This document shows positions 1-8,041 of a stretch of DNA of 64,000 bases, one piece after another; position 1 is the first letter of the stretch, and every line of letters begins with the position of its first letter. The notes under the pieces were generated by a model that was not told the DNA's origin, did not search any database, and saw only the letters and a list, made by a program, of their open reading frames with translations. The stretch comes from Acididesulfobacillus acetoxydans (lineage in GTDB: Bacteria > Bacillota > Desulfitobacteriia > Desulfitobacteriales > Desulfitobacteriaceae), in contig NZ_LR746496.1 in assembly GCF_902729405.1 (NCBI RefSeq), positions 4,402,001-4,466,000 on the forward strand, given 5' to 3'. The position numbers and the translations under genes were made by a program.

Positions 1-320
1 GCACAAAGCGGTAACGGATCTTTCCAATATTACGGCTGACAAGTTGGGTACAACACCGGTGTTTGCCGTTTTCTTGCTCACCCTAACCTGAGCGCAGAAA
101 CGTTAAAGGCATGTCCGCAACTTCCACAATATAATGTATAGCATTCTCGGCCGCAAGATGCAAATTAAAGTTTTCTTAAATACCAGACGTTTCCACTTTG
201 CGGACCTTTGGCTGGAGCCGAGTCGCCATGGCTAAGCGTAATCGCTGATGATAGGTCTTGCGCTTGTAGCCGTTCTGGCTGTTGCCGGAATTGTTTCCTT
301 CAATGCGGCGCTATTAGGGT
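1..320. other. Window edge, no certain gene
   Basis: Positions 2-91 on the plus strand are open in one frame and end in TGA with a hydrophobic tail. This could be the last 29 codons of a gene beginning outside the window, but I recognise no family. The rest, up to the stop of the glycosidase gene at 321, shows no convincing coding frame, RNA or repeat. Confidence 0.3.
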
Positions 321-1265
321 TTAAGGGGTGGTTTGAGCGTTAAGTGGTTTGAGCGTTAGATAGAAGAAATCCCTGGTGTCGGGTGTTAAATATCGCGCAG
401 CCGACCTTCTCATAGAGGGGTCAAGTTTTGTACCCTCCAAAGTGGCACCCTGTTTACCGGCAGTGCGCCGGAAAAAGTTAAAAGTCACCCAATAACTGTT
501 GATATCAAGTTCCATGGCCCTGACGCAACCCGCACTTAGCAAGGCTCTGGCCAGGGTTTCGGCCGTCAGACTGTCCCCGGCGGCGTAAATAATTCGGCCT
601 TGTTTATCTATGCCAATGCCGGAACGCCATACCCGGACCGCATTATTGACCGTTGTGCCCCATTTTGCCTGATCGTTAATCAGGGGATTTAGCCTGCCGT
701 TATCAATGAGGAGATGTAAGTTTTGTCTCAAAGAAACTATGCCCGCGTCCGACTTTATTTCATTGCCCCAGGACCCTATATCAACCTTTCCGTTCCCATA
801 TATACAGAACGTAGCCAAACCCGCTGCCGGTGATTGGTAAACCCTTTGCTCCGCCATAAAACCGTAGATGCCGTCTCTGGACTGAAAGCCCGCGTTAAAA
901 GCGGCTATGACATTCCCCTGCCGTTGAACGCTCAACGGGATCCTGCCGGATCCGTGAATGCCCGTTACTGAGACAGGGTCTTTAGTGCCCGCAACCAGAT
1001 GAAAGTTTACCAAAGCGGGATTAATTTTCACTAGGCTAACTTTAACATAGGGTCGAGAGGGATCGGGAAATGTGATTGATTTCTCCAGGGGCGGGCTGCT
1101 GACCGGCCCCGTTGAGGCCGGTTTGGAGGACCCGCCTGCTTGCGCTTTGCCGGCATTGGTCAGGCCGGGGCGCTCTGCGCCGCTGTTTACGGAATACAAC
1201 AGGCTTGTGAAGGTGTCTTTGCTTTGGTACCAGGTATTTTCCAAGAAGGCGACTGTACCGTTACC
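321..1265 (-). pseudogene. Phosphodiester glycosidase (NAGPA-like) gene, 3' part, interrupted by IS66
   Basis: This is the C-terminal part of a phosphodiester glycosidase family protein (NAGPA/DUF2233 type), enzymes that act on sugar-phosphodiester bonds in envelope or exopolysaccharide metabolism. The stretch with AFNAGFQSRDG, FCIYGNGKVDIGSW and RVWRSGIGIDKQGRIIYAAG is typical of the family. It has no signal peptide and no good start of its own. An ATG at 1307 lies inside the IS66 terminal repeat. Its 5' part lies at 3980-4719: joining the two across one copy of the 8-bp target duplication restores a single frame (KKIMGNG followed by TVAFLENTW). The 3' piece could still be expressed from the element end, but it would lack the membrane anchor. 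Family call is good; loss of function is inferred. Confidence 0.8.
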
Positions 1266-1322
1266 GTAAATGTTCAGTGAACCATTCAATGAACATTTAA
1301 AAGTCAACGAAACGGGCCGGAC

Positions 1323-2198
1323 TTAGTCCGACCCGGCGAGAATTTGACGAAAGTTCTTATGGAGTGGATAGAGGTAAATACTTTTAACGGGCAGTTTGTA
1401 CTCGTTGAGCCGATCCCATTTACCCCGTCCCTGCGTTTCCCCCACGTAAGACCAGTTGGCCGCTTTGTAACAGGTTCCCCTATAGCGCTCTTTGTCAACA
1501 AACGTTTCGAGTAATACGGGGGTGTGGCCATAGGTCGCTTGCCATTCTTGCGGCAGGCGCTTGGCAGTGAGGGATAGGATTTTGGATGCCAAGTTCTTGA
1601 CGTGAACCCAGGGTAGAAGTAAAAAGCGGGAATTGTTTACCACTAGGTTCAAGTGCTTCAGGCGTTGCTCCTTAGTCCAGCCGACGAGTTCGTCGCGAGG
1701 CCGCAAAGCCCAGGCCGGTGATGAAAAGCCGATGGCTCCCAGAAGCACGCCGGAGTCGGTATAAATGAGGTAGCGAATTTGAGCTCCGGGCAAGCGCGTG
1801 TAGCCGAGATAGTGATAACGCTCAATCAGTTCGTTCCAAAAGCGCGATTGTTTTGACCCACTGACTCGGATGAACCGGATAGAGCCCAAGTGATGGAGGG
1901 GGACCGTGATCGGTTCTCCGGGGTCACTCGCCGGGGTAAACTGAATTGGGCGCAGCCGGTTGTTATCTTTGCTTAGGGGAGGAGGGAGTTCGATGATGCC
2001 GTCTCGATGCAAACGCAACAAGGCCACACGGCAGCTCATGTCTTTGAGTCCTCCGTCCGGCTTACGCCAATTCAAAGCACGGCAGACCTCCTGAGAGATT
2101 CGCTGCCGGTTCAGATTCCCTTGGCGGATAAGGCTGCGGATGAGTTCCAGATCCTCCGCGCTGAAGGTGCGTCCCCTGGCTTTCACAACGGATATCAT
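1323..2198 (-). CDS. DUF4338 (DruA-like) protein of IS66 element
   Basis: This 291-residue protein matches the DUF4338 family, the family of DruA from the Druantia anti-phage system. Typical features are a helical N-terminus (roughly 1-70), a central stretch around IERYHYLGYTRLPGAQIRY, and a C-terminal block with GYTRL, GAIGFSSPAW, LPWVHVKNLASK and ETFVDKERYRGTCYKAANW. The start ATG overlaps the tnpC stop in an ATGA junction, so translation is probably coupled. Members of this family are known next to transposase genes as well as in defence loci. Here no druB-druE neighbours are present, so it is best read as an accessory gene of the element. Its role in transposition is unknown. Confidence 0.8.
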   Translation of the reverse strand: MISVVKARGRTFSAEDLELIRSLIRQGNLNRQRISQEVCRALNWRKPDGGLKDMSCRVALLRLHRDGIIELPPPLSKDNNRLRPIQFTPASDPGEPITVPLHHLGSIRFIRVSGSKQSRFWNELIERYHYLGYTRLPGAQIRYLIYTDSGVLLGAIGFSSPAWALRPRDELVGWTKEQRLKHLNLVVNNSRFLLLPWVHVKNLASKILSLTAKRLPQEWQATYGHTPVLLETFVDKERYRGTCYKAANWSYVGETQGRGKWDRLNEYKLPVKSIYLYPLHKNFRQILAGSD

Positions 2199-3865
2199 GG
2201 GCTCTTTCCTTTCTTTAAAAGGAGCGCCTCACGGTCCGGGCCGGTGATGTTCCAGGGTAGGAAGGAGGCGAACTCCTCGGGTTTCTGGGGGGCTTTACCC
2301 AAACGGGCACAGGCCTCTAAGTAGTAAAGGAGATATGCTTGGGGGTTTAGACCGTTTTGAACAGCGCTCTGAAGAATGGACAGACTCATCGCCGCAAACT
2401 GGCCACCCCGTTCGGAATGGTTTCCGTAGTAGTTGTTACGCCCGACCGCCGCACCGCGCAGGGCTGATTCTGCGACATTATTGTGCATAGGAATATCGGC
2501 ATGATCGACAAAGACCGTTAAGTGCGCCCAGTTACGGCTTAAGCTCTTAAGGATCTTGGTTTGCACCGGTTTATTCGTGGTCAGTGTCTGTTGAGCATCC
2601 CGTTTAGCCGCCATTTTCTCCAACTGACCTTCCAGTTCCGCTTGCTTCTCGGCGAATTGAACCGGATGATTCTGGCACGCGACCCGTTTATCATTGACTG
2701 CCATTAGGGTATGAATGTCATCAATCCAGTCATCCGCCCAGTCTCTCAGGGATAAAAGGCCTTCTTTTGCCCGGATGAAGTCCCGACGGACATGAAGCCA
2801 ACACAGCTGACGCAGCATCTGACCGTCTAAAACGCAGTAGGCACCGTAACGGTCGACATTGATAATGCCCCGGGCTGTCTGACCAAAGAACTTCTGAGGG
2901 ACCTCTTTCGAACGGTGGGGATCCAGGACGAACACGGTGGCCCGCTTTGATACGAACGTCCAGAGCCACCAGCGATACCCCTGCTTCCCTTCCTTCTCAG
3001 CGAAGACCATCCAGCGTGTCTCATCGACGTGCCAGTGGGTTTCACTGCGGCTCGTCTCGATCAGCAAGGCATACAGGGGGACGAGAAAAGCACCGATCGT
3101 CTGAAAACAGCCGGTCAGCGTCCCGGCATGGATATCTAAGCCTTCAAGCTCCCACTGCCGGATCTGACGGTTCAGTGGGATCTGAAAGAAGTATTTCTGC
3201 ACAATCGTAAACACCAAAAAGTCGAGACTAAATAGGCCCTTGGGAATAAGCTGCGGCGGCTTGGGGGCCGTAATGATGGCCGGTCCTAGGCACTCACAGG
3301 TCTTGGCTGCCTTACGCCGAACGTGCTTCTTGAGGATGACCCCGACTTCATAGTCGATCTCAATTGAGTCTTCCGTGAGATTCAGATCACGATAGGGCTT
3401 GCCGCAGTGAGGACAAACCTTCTGCTCCGGCGGAATCTCGTGAATCACTTCTGTCAGTGGAAGGTCCTTGGGAATTTGGCGGCCGTGACCCCGATGACCT
3501 TTCTGAGCGCCCCGTTTCTTCTTCTCTTTCTTCGGAAAAGCGCAGGAGGAATCCGCACTGTCACTTGGAGGTTCAACCGTCACGCCATCCTTCGTCGCTA
3601 AATGGAGGTTTTCTGGCTGAGACTTTTCCGAAGAAGCCCCAAACAAATCACCGCGCAGGTTGCGCAGTTGTGCTTCCAGTTTTTCAATCCGGGCATCCCG
3701 GTCCGCCAGCTGCTGCTGAAGCCGAGCGTTCTCTTCTGCGAGCTTCTTAACATGCTCTTTCAGTGCTTTGACCGGCCCACACTTTGGAAACGTGCACAGG
3801 GACTTCTCCGATCTGGGTTTCCTCTTCGATTCAGTTTTTGACAGCTTCTTCTCATCTGTATCCAT
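2195..3865 (-). CDS. tnpC: IS66 family transposase (TnpC)
   Basis: A full-length IS66 transposase of 556 residues. In order it has a leucine-zipper-like coiled coil with repeated KLAEEN and LEAQLRNLRG (about 35-75), a cysteine zinc-binding segment VCPHCGKPY, the HVDETRW and NVDRYGAYC stretches of the DDE catalytic core, the QLCWLHVRRDF helix, and the NVAESALRGAAVGRNNYYGNH block with the last acidic residue. It ends in the usual IS66 C-terminal domain (FASFLPWNI). It is the first gene of the element and is translationally coupled to the DUF4338 gene. All expected catalytic blocks are present, so it is probably active. Confidence 0.95.
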   Translation of the reverse strand: MDTDEKKLSKTESKRKPRSEKSLCTFPKCGPVKALKEHVKKLAEENARLQQQLADRDARIEKLEAQLRNLRGDLFGASSEKSQPENLHLATKDGVTVEPPSDSADSSCAFPKKEKKKRGAQKGHRGHGRQIPKDLPLTEVIHEIPPEQKVCPHCGKPYRDLNLTEDSIEIDYEVGVILKKHVRRKAAKTCECLGPAIITAPKPPQLIPKGLFSLDFLVFTIVQKYFFQIPLNRQIRQWELEGLDIHAGTLTGCFQTIGAFLVPLYALLIETSRSETHWHVDETRWMVFAEKEGKQGYRWWLWTFVSKRATVFVLDPHRSKEVPQKFFGQTARGIINVDRYGAYCVLDGQMLRQLCWLHVRRDFIRAKEGLLSLRDWADDWIDDIHTLMAVNDKRVACQNHPVQFAEKQAELEGQLEKMAAKRDAQQTLTTNKPVQTKILKSLSRNWAHLTVFVDHADIPMHNNVAESALRGAAVGRNNYYGNHSERGGQFAAMSLSILQSAVQNGLNPQAYLLYYLEACARLGKAPQKPEEFASFLPWNITGPDREALLLKKGKSP

Positions 3866-3979
3866 GACCTTATTCTAGCAAAGAACAGGCCACGTCGCCA
3901 GTCAAAAAATACCAATTGGCCAAAATTTAAGAGAAAAGTTAAAAGGGCAATTTACATGAATGGTTCAGTGAATACTTAC

Positions 3980-4719
3980 CCGTTACCCATAATTTTCTTT
4001 ACACCTTCCACTAAGCGGATAAAAGCAGACGTATTATCGGTTGGGCTGTGCATGAGCTTTAATGTCGGAGAACTGCTGGAGATGCCATTTTTACCGATAT
4101 TGAGGAATGCCTCCATACTTTGGTTACTTTCAACAAGCTGCACTTTTACCTGATTTGTACTTACCGGTACTAGATTTGCCTTTTTAATCATACCGGTGAA
4201 GGCAAAAACAGTCCTTTTGTTGTCATTCAAGTTGTAAGCGTTGATGGATTGCGGTTGTCCGTCAAAAGAACTGACATAAAAGATATATGGATATTGCATA
4301 GTCAGCCCCGTATCATTGACCCCAGACCCGCTGCTTAAAGATTTTGGCGGCAGAACAATGGTGTAGCCTTGGCCGGTGTCCGTGGTTTTAAATCTGTATA
4401 TGTGGTATGGATAGCCGCTCTTATGCGCGTCCACGAGAATTTCTCTCATTTTACCGGCATTGCCCAAGGCGTATATGGGCAAAGTACCGTTTGTGGGTCC
4501 GTCCAGTACTTGGTATTGCCCCAAATGATCTATGAGCCGGGCAACCTGTCCGGCTGTATCAGCCGAGAGATTAACGGGAGACAGGAGGTTGTTGGTACGG
4601 CTGCGCCCGATCAGAACCAAGACAGCTGCGAGTAAGACAGCCACGAGGATCATCAACCGCTCGGGTTTGTAGAGGTTTTTTCTGCTATTTTTCTTTGGCA
4701 TCCTTCTGCTATTATTCAC
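3980..4719 (-). pseudogene. Phosphodiester glycosidase gene, 5' part
   Basis: This is the N-terminal part of the gene split by the IS66 element. The protein begins with a lysine/arginine-rich cytoplasmic segment, then one hydrophobic anchor (LMILVAVLLAAVLVLIG), then about 200 residues of exported sequence with no family I recognise. In its present state the frame runs to a TAA supplied by the element end at 3976-3978, after EGVKKIMGNG. The ATG at 4719 is used because the hydrophobic helix follows directly; a closer ATG at 4701 is also possible. Before the insertion the protein would have been about 560 residues, anchored by its N-terminus with the catalytic domain outside the cell. Confidence 0.75.
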
Positions 4720-4743
4720 TTTATCACCTTATTGCTATCCTTC

Positions 4744-5499
4744 TTATAAGCTGAGCCTTTTAAAAATACTCTCGGGAATGTGCCGGATAATTAACATGAT
4801 CCAGCGCCACATTCCGGACAGGTAAACGATATCCCTTCTCTTTTCAACGGCTGTCACAATACCGTAAGCTACGGTTTCAGGCTCCGCCCAGAGGGGACCT
4901 TTCTTCTCAAAACGAGCGGTCATCGGAGTATCCACAAAGCCCGGCTTGATCGTAATGACTGTCACTCCCCGTTTGGCCAGACGATTACGCAATCCCTGCA
5001 AGAATAGGATCACCATGCCTTTCGCCGCCCCGTACACATAGTTACTTGCGCGGCCCCGGTCTCCGGCCACTGAAGTGATCACGGCCAGACAGCCTCTTCC
5101 CCGGGCCTCCATTCTGTTAGCCGCGCCGGTCAGCAAAGCAATGACGCTCAGCCCATTGGTACGCATCTCTGCCATAGTCAAGGGCACGGAATTTTCGCAG
5201 GCTTGTTGGTCCGGCAGAGTGCCGTGGGCGATGAGTACCACATCAATCTCGCCCAGAGCGTGTTCGGCGCGGGCAAAAAGTTCCTCGTGCTGCTCAAAAT
5301 CGTTCAGGTCGGCAATTGCCCCTTCTATCTGTTGTCCCGTCGAACTTTGTACTCGGAGGTTAGCCATCAGGCTCTCCAACTTGTTCTCGTTACGTCCAAC
5401 CAAGAAAAGGCTGTCGCCACGCCTCACCCATTGCCGGGCACAGGCGGAAGCTATAGCAGAGGTGGCGCCGAAAATAACAATCCGCTGCCGATTACTCAT
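4744..5499 (-). CDS. SDR oxidoreductase, DprE2-like
   Basis: A 251-residue short-chain dehydrogenase/reductase. The N-terminal nucleotide-binding motif appears as IFGATSAIASACARQW, the catalytic YxxxK as YVYGAAKG, and NPG-like KPGFVDTPM follows. The C-terminal LIIRHIPESIFKRLSL fits the membrane-associated tail of the decaprenylphospho-erythro-pentofuranosid-2-ulose reductase (DprE2) type. The start overlaps the end of the FAD oxidase gene by 8 bp, and the UbiA-like gene lies just upstream. Together the three would convert a polyprenyl-phosphoryl ribose to the arabinose epimer: DprE1 oxidises C2 and DprE2 reduces it. The assignment depends on the gene order as well as the fold. A reductase for another lipid-linked sugar is possible. 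Confidence 0.75.
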   Translation of the reverse strand: MSNRQRIVIFGATSAIASACARQWVRRGDSLFLVGRNENKLESLMANLRVQSSTGQQIEGAIADLNDFEQHEELFARAEHALGEIDVVLIAHGTLPDQQACENSVPLTMAEMRTNGLSVIALLTGAANRMEARGRGCLAVITSVAGDRGRASNYVYGAAKGMVILFLQGLRNRLAKRGVTVITIKPGFVDTPMTARFEKKGPLWAEPETVAYGIVTAVEKRRDIVYLSGMWRWIMLIIRHIPESIFKRLSL

Positions 5500-6787
5500 G
5501 GGTTACCCTCCTCCAAAAACTGGATGAGAATTTGGGATCAATATAGGCGGCAAAACGTTCCCAATTGGGAAAGCCGGTTTTGAACATCAAGGCCGGCATG
5601 CGCGCGTCTTTGGAAGGGTTGAGCGCACCGCCCGTATCGCGCACAATAGCGTCCAACTCATTAAACAACCGAAACGTTTTTGGGCCGCAGTTAGGAAAAT
5701 CCAAGGCCAGTGTTACTCCCGGGCGGGCAAATGACAGCAGGCCTCGGGATGGAACTCTCCCAAGGGTCTTAAGCACCGCCAAGAACGAACCCTGTCCGCT
5801 GGCTGAGATCTTCTTTAACATCGCGGCGATCCCCGCTTGAGCGGCTGCCGGCGGCAAAACGCATTGATACTGAAAAAAGCCCTTTCTTCCATAAATGCGG
5901 TTCCATTCCAGCACCCCATCCAAAGGGTAAAAGAACTTTGCGTAATGAGATAAAGCCGGTTTCTTCTTTAATGGCTGGTGGAAGTAAAGGCTATTGATAA
6001 GACGCAAACTGAAGGGATTGATCAACGAAAACGGCGGGTCCAAGGGAAACAGCAAAGATCGCGGGCGGCTGCCCGGCAGGCTCTCTGTCCAAAGGGCATG
6101 CCTTCCGGCCATATAGATGCCCCTTCCTTGGCCTCGCCCGGCTGACAGGCAATCGAGCCATGCTACTGTGTAAGGCCAATGATCCTCAGCCTCTTTATTG
6201 ATCTGCCAAAATTCATCGAGGCTGGAAAAACGCCGGGACTCTACCATCATCCACGGATTATGCGCCGGTATAAGCTGTATCTCCGCCCAAGTAATCAAAC
6301 CCGTCAGACCCAAACCGCCAATGGTCGCGGCGAACCACTCCCCGGCTTCCTCTATAGAGCATCGGATCCGCTGCCCGTCAGAGCGCAACAGTTCCAGACA
6401 AGTTACATGGTTGCCAAAAGATCCTGCCCAGTGATGATTCTTACCGTGAACATCGTTGGCAATAGCTCCGCCAACCGTAACATACTGCGTACCTGGTGTG
6501 ACCGGTAAAAACCAGTTCCGTGGCAATACTAAATCGAGAATTTCTTTCAACAGTACGCCGGATTCGCAACTGATACGGCCTGTCACCGGATCGAAAGCAA
6601 TGATGCGATTAAGCCGGCGGGTATCCAGCAATACCCCGTCTTCATTCAGGCAAACATCTCCATAACTTCGGCCGTTTCCGTGGGGCAAGCAGAATCCCGC
6701 CCTTTCGGGCAAACCGGCAGACAGATCAAACAAGGTTAATATTTCGCGGTGCTCTAAGCGGGGATAGCGGTTCCAAGAAAGTTCCAT
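5492..6787 (-). CDS. FAD-binding oxidoreductase, DprE1-like
   Basis: A 431-residue vanillyl-alcohol-oxidase-type flavoprotein. The FAD-binding loop is LPHGNGRSYGDVCLNEDG near residue 35-52, followed by TPGTQYVTVGGAIANDVHGKNHH, both characteristic of DprE1/decaprenylphosphoryl-ribose 2-oxidase. The C-terminal substrate domain holds KDARMPALMF. In mycobacterial DprE1 the cysteine attacked by benzothiazinone drugs lies in a CVDFP motif; here the matching stretch reads ALDFP, so that position appears to be alanine (alignment from memory). It is followed by the DprE2-like gene with an 8-bp overlap, an operon arrangement. Lipid-linked ribose is the likely substrate because of the neighbours. Confidence 0.8.
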   Translation of the reverse strand: MELSWNRYPRLEHREILTLFDLSAGLPERAGFCLPHGNGRSYGDVCLNEDGVLLDTRRLNRIIAFDPVTGRISCESGVLLKEILDLVLPRNWFLPVTPGTQYVTVGGAIANDVHGKNHHWAGSFGNHVTCLELLRSDGQRIRCSIEEAGEWFAATIGGLGLTGLITWAEIQLIPAHNPWMMVESRRFSSLDEFWQINKEAEDHWPYTVAWLDCLSAGRGQGRGIYMAGRHALWTESLPGSRPRSLLFPLDPPFSLINPFSLRLINSLYFHQPLKKKPALSHYAKFFYPLDGVLEWNRIYGRKGFFQYQCVLPPAAAQAGIAAMLKKISASGQGSFLAVLKTLGRVPSRGLLSFARPGVTLALDFPNCGPKTFRLFNELDAIVRDTGGALNPSKDARMPALMFKTGFPNWERFAAYIDPKFSSSFWRRVTHE

Positions 6788-6844
6788 GGTGATATACCAT
6801 CCTTCAAAGCTATATTCTGTAACGGTCGCTCGGCGAGGACATGC

Positions 6845-7786
6845 TCATGATAAAACCACCAGGGTGACCACACCCCAGGCGAGAACCGTCAACAATAAGT
6901 GGGCATCCGAATAAAGGTCAAGTGCTGTGTCGCTCCCCTTACCCAAGCGGTGAACAAGAAAAATATAGCGAAACAGCCCATAAACAACGAAAGGCAAGGT
7001 ATAGATCAGAGCTTTCGTGCCATACCGGGCAATGGTTTCCGCGTTGACCGTATAAAGAGCATAGCTAATAATTGTGCAGGCCGCGCTGATAGCCATAAAC
7101 TGGTCAACTATCAACGGACTGTAATCTTTTAGTACCAGACGGGCCGACGCTCGGGTTTCAGGCGACCCGTCGTATTCAATGCTAAGGAGTTCCGCGCGGC
7201 GCTTGCCAAAACCCAGAAATAAGGACAGCATAAACCCGCACAAAAAAAGCCAGGACGAAGGTGCAATACCCAAACCCATTGTTCCCGCAAGAATACGCAA
7301 GATAAATCCCGTGGAAATAATAAATACGTCCAAAACCGCAATGTGTTTTAATCGTAACGAGTAACTCACATTCAAAGCAGCATATATCAGAACAAAGACA
7401 GCAACCCCTCGTCCCGTCATCGCAGCAAGTAATAAAGCCAGCGCGGCCAACCCACCCGAGATTATCCAGCCTCCCCGGATAGAGATTGCCCCGCTGGCCA
7501 GCGGCCGGATTCTCTTTGTGGGGTGTTGCCTATCCGCCTCGATATCCTGGATATCGTTGAAGACATATACACTGCTTGAGATGGCGCAAAAGGCCAGAAA
7601 TGCCGAGATGGCAGCCAATATTGCCGGTGGCTGCCATTGCCTGGAGAACATCAAGCCAAGCAACACAAACCCATTCTTGCTCCATTGGTGCGGTCGCAGC
7701 AACCTGAGCCATTCCGTAATGACACCCAAAAAACCCTGCCGTTTTATTTCCTTATTGCCTGGCGCCAACCTCAAAAATTCCATCAT
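6845..7786 (-). CDS. UbiA-type polyprenyl-phosphate phosphoribosyltransferase
   Basis: A 313-residue integral membrane prenyltransferase-fold protein with about eight or nine hydrophobic helices. The first aspartate motif is FNDIQDIEADRQHPTKRIRPLASG, the form found in decaprenyl-phosphate 5-phosphoribosyltransferases (mycobacterial Rv3806c/UbiA group) rather than in menaquinone enzymes. The start has AGGAG seven bases upstream. It precedes the DprE1-like and DprE2-like genes in the same direction and would make the polyprenyl-phosphoryl-ribose-5-phosphate they act on. A phosphatase for the 5-phosphate is not seen here. Confidence 0.8.
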   Translation of the reverse strand: MMEFLRLAPGNKEIKRQGFLGVITEWLRLLRPHQWSKNGFVLLGLMFSRQWQPPAILAAISAFLAFCAISSSVYVFNDIQDIEADRQHPTKRIRPLASGAISIRGGWIISGGLAALALLLAAMTGRGVAVFVLIYAALNVSYSLRLKHIAVLDVFIISTGFILRILAGTMGLGIAPSSWLFLCGFMLSLFLGFGKRRAELLSIEYDGSPETRASARLVLKDYSPLIVDQFMAISAACTIISYALYTVNAETIARYGTKALIYTLPFVVYGLFRYIFLVHRLGKGSDTALDLYSDAHLLLTVLAWGVVTLVVLS

Positions 7787-7930
7787 TACTCATCGCTCCT
7801 CCTAGGTCCTGATATAAGGTTAGCATCCAAGCATTAATGACTGCTTAAGTTTGGATTAATATCGTATGAAAAACTTCCGCACCGGCCTATGGCCTTGCCA
7901 TATTCAAGTATTCATCTGGGATAGGAAATT

Positions 7931-7963
7931 TTTCAGCTAACTTTCAGCTGAAGTTCAGCCCCG
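7931..7963 (+). promoter_or_regulatory. Three 11-bp direct repeats, likely OmpR-type operator
   Basis: Three consecutive units TTTCAGCTAAC, TTTCAGCTGAA and GTTCAGCCCCG have an exact 11-bp period, about 80-110 bp upstream of the DUF5666 gene start. Tandem direct repeats at one helical turn are the usual binding pattern of winged-helix OmpR/PhoB regulators, and such a regulator is encoded at 9327. The link is inferred. Confidence 0.55.
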
Positions 7964-8041
7964 TCTCAGACTGATCCCGCACAATAGCATTGTCAAGACA
8001 GGTCACAGAAGAGAATTTGCGCAAGGAGGTAATAACTAAAC

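Larger units (their letters stand above)
1266..3979 (-). mobile_element. IS66-family element carrying a DruA-like gene
   Basis: The ends are a near-perfect inverted repeat that begins GTAA, as IS66 ends do, and shares TGAACCATTCA. The element is flanked by the 8-bp direct repeat CCGTTACC at 1258-1265 and 3980-3987, the target-site length known for IS66. It carries only two genes, an IS66 TnpC transposase and a DUF4338 protein, coupled by an ATGA overlap. The usual small tnpA and tnpB genes are absent. The intact genes and exact duplication suggest a fairly recent insertion. A decayed copy of one end lies at 42885-42998. Confidence 0.9.

Noticed and set aside
1304-1531. Small open frames inside the IS66 genes and opposite the transposases
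   Set aside because: They are antisense or frame shadows of recognised transposon genes with no own start signals.
1323-2198. Druantia anti-phage system
   Set aside because: Only the DruA-like family member is present, inside an IS66 element. No helicase druE or other dru genes are near.
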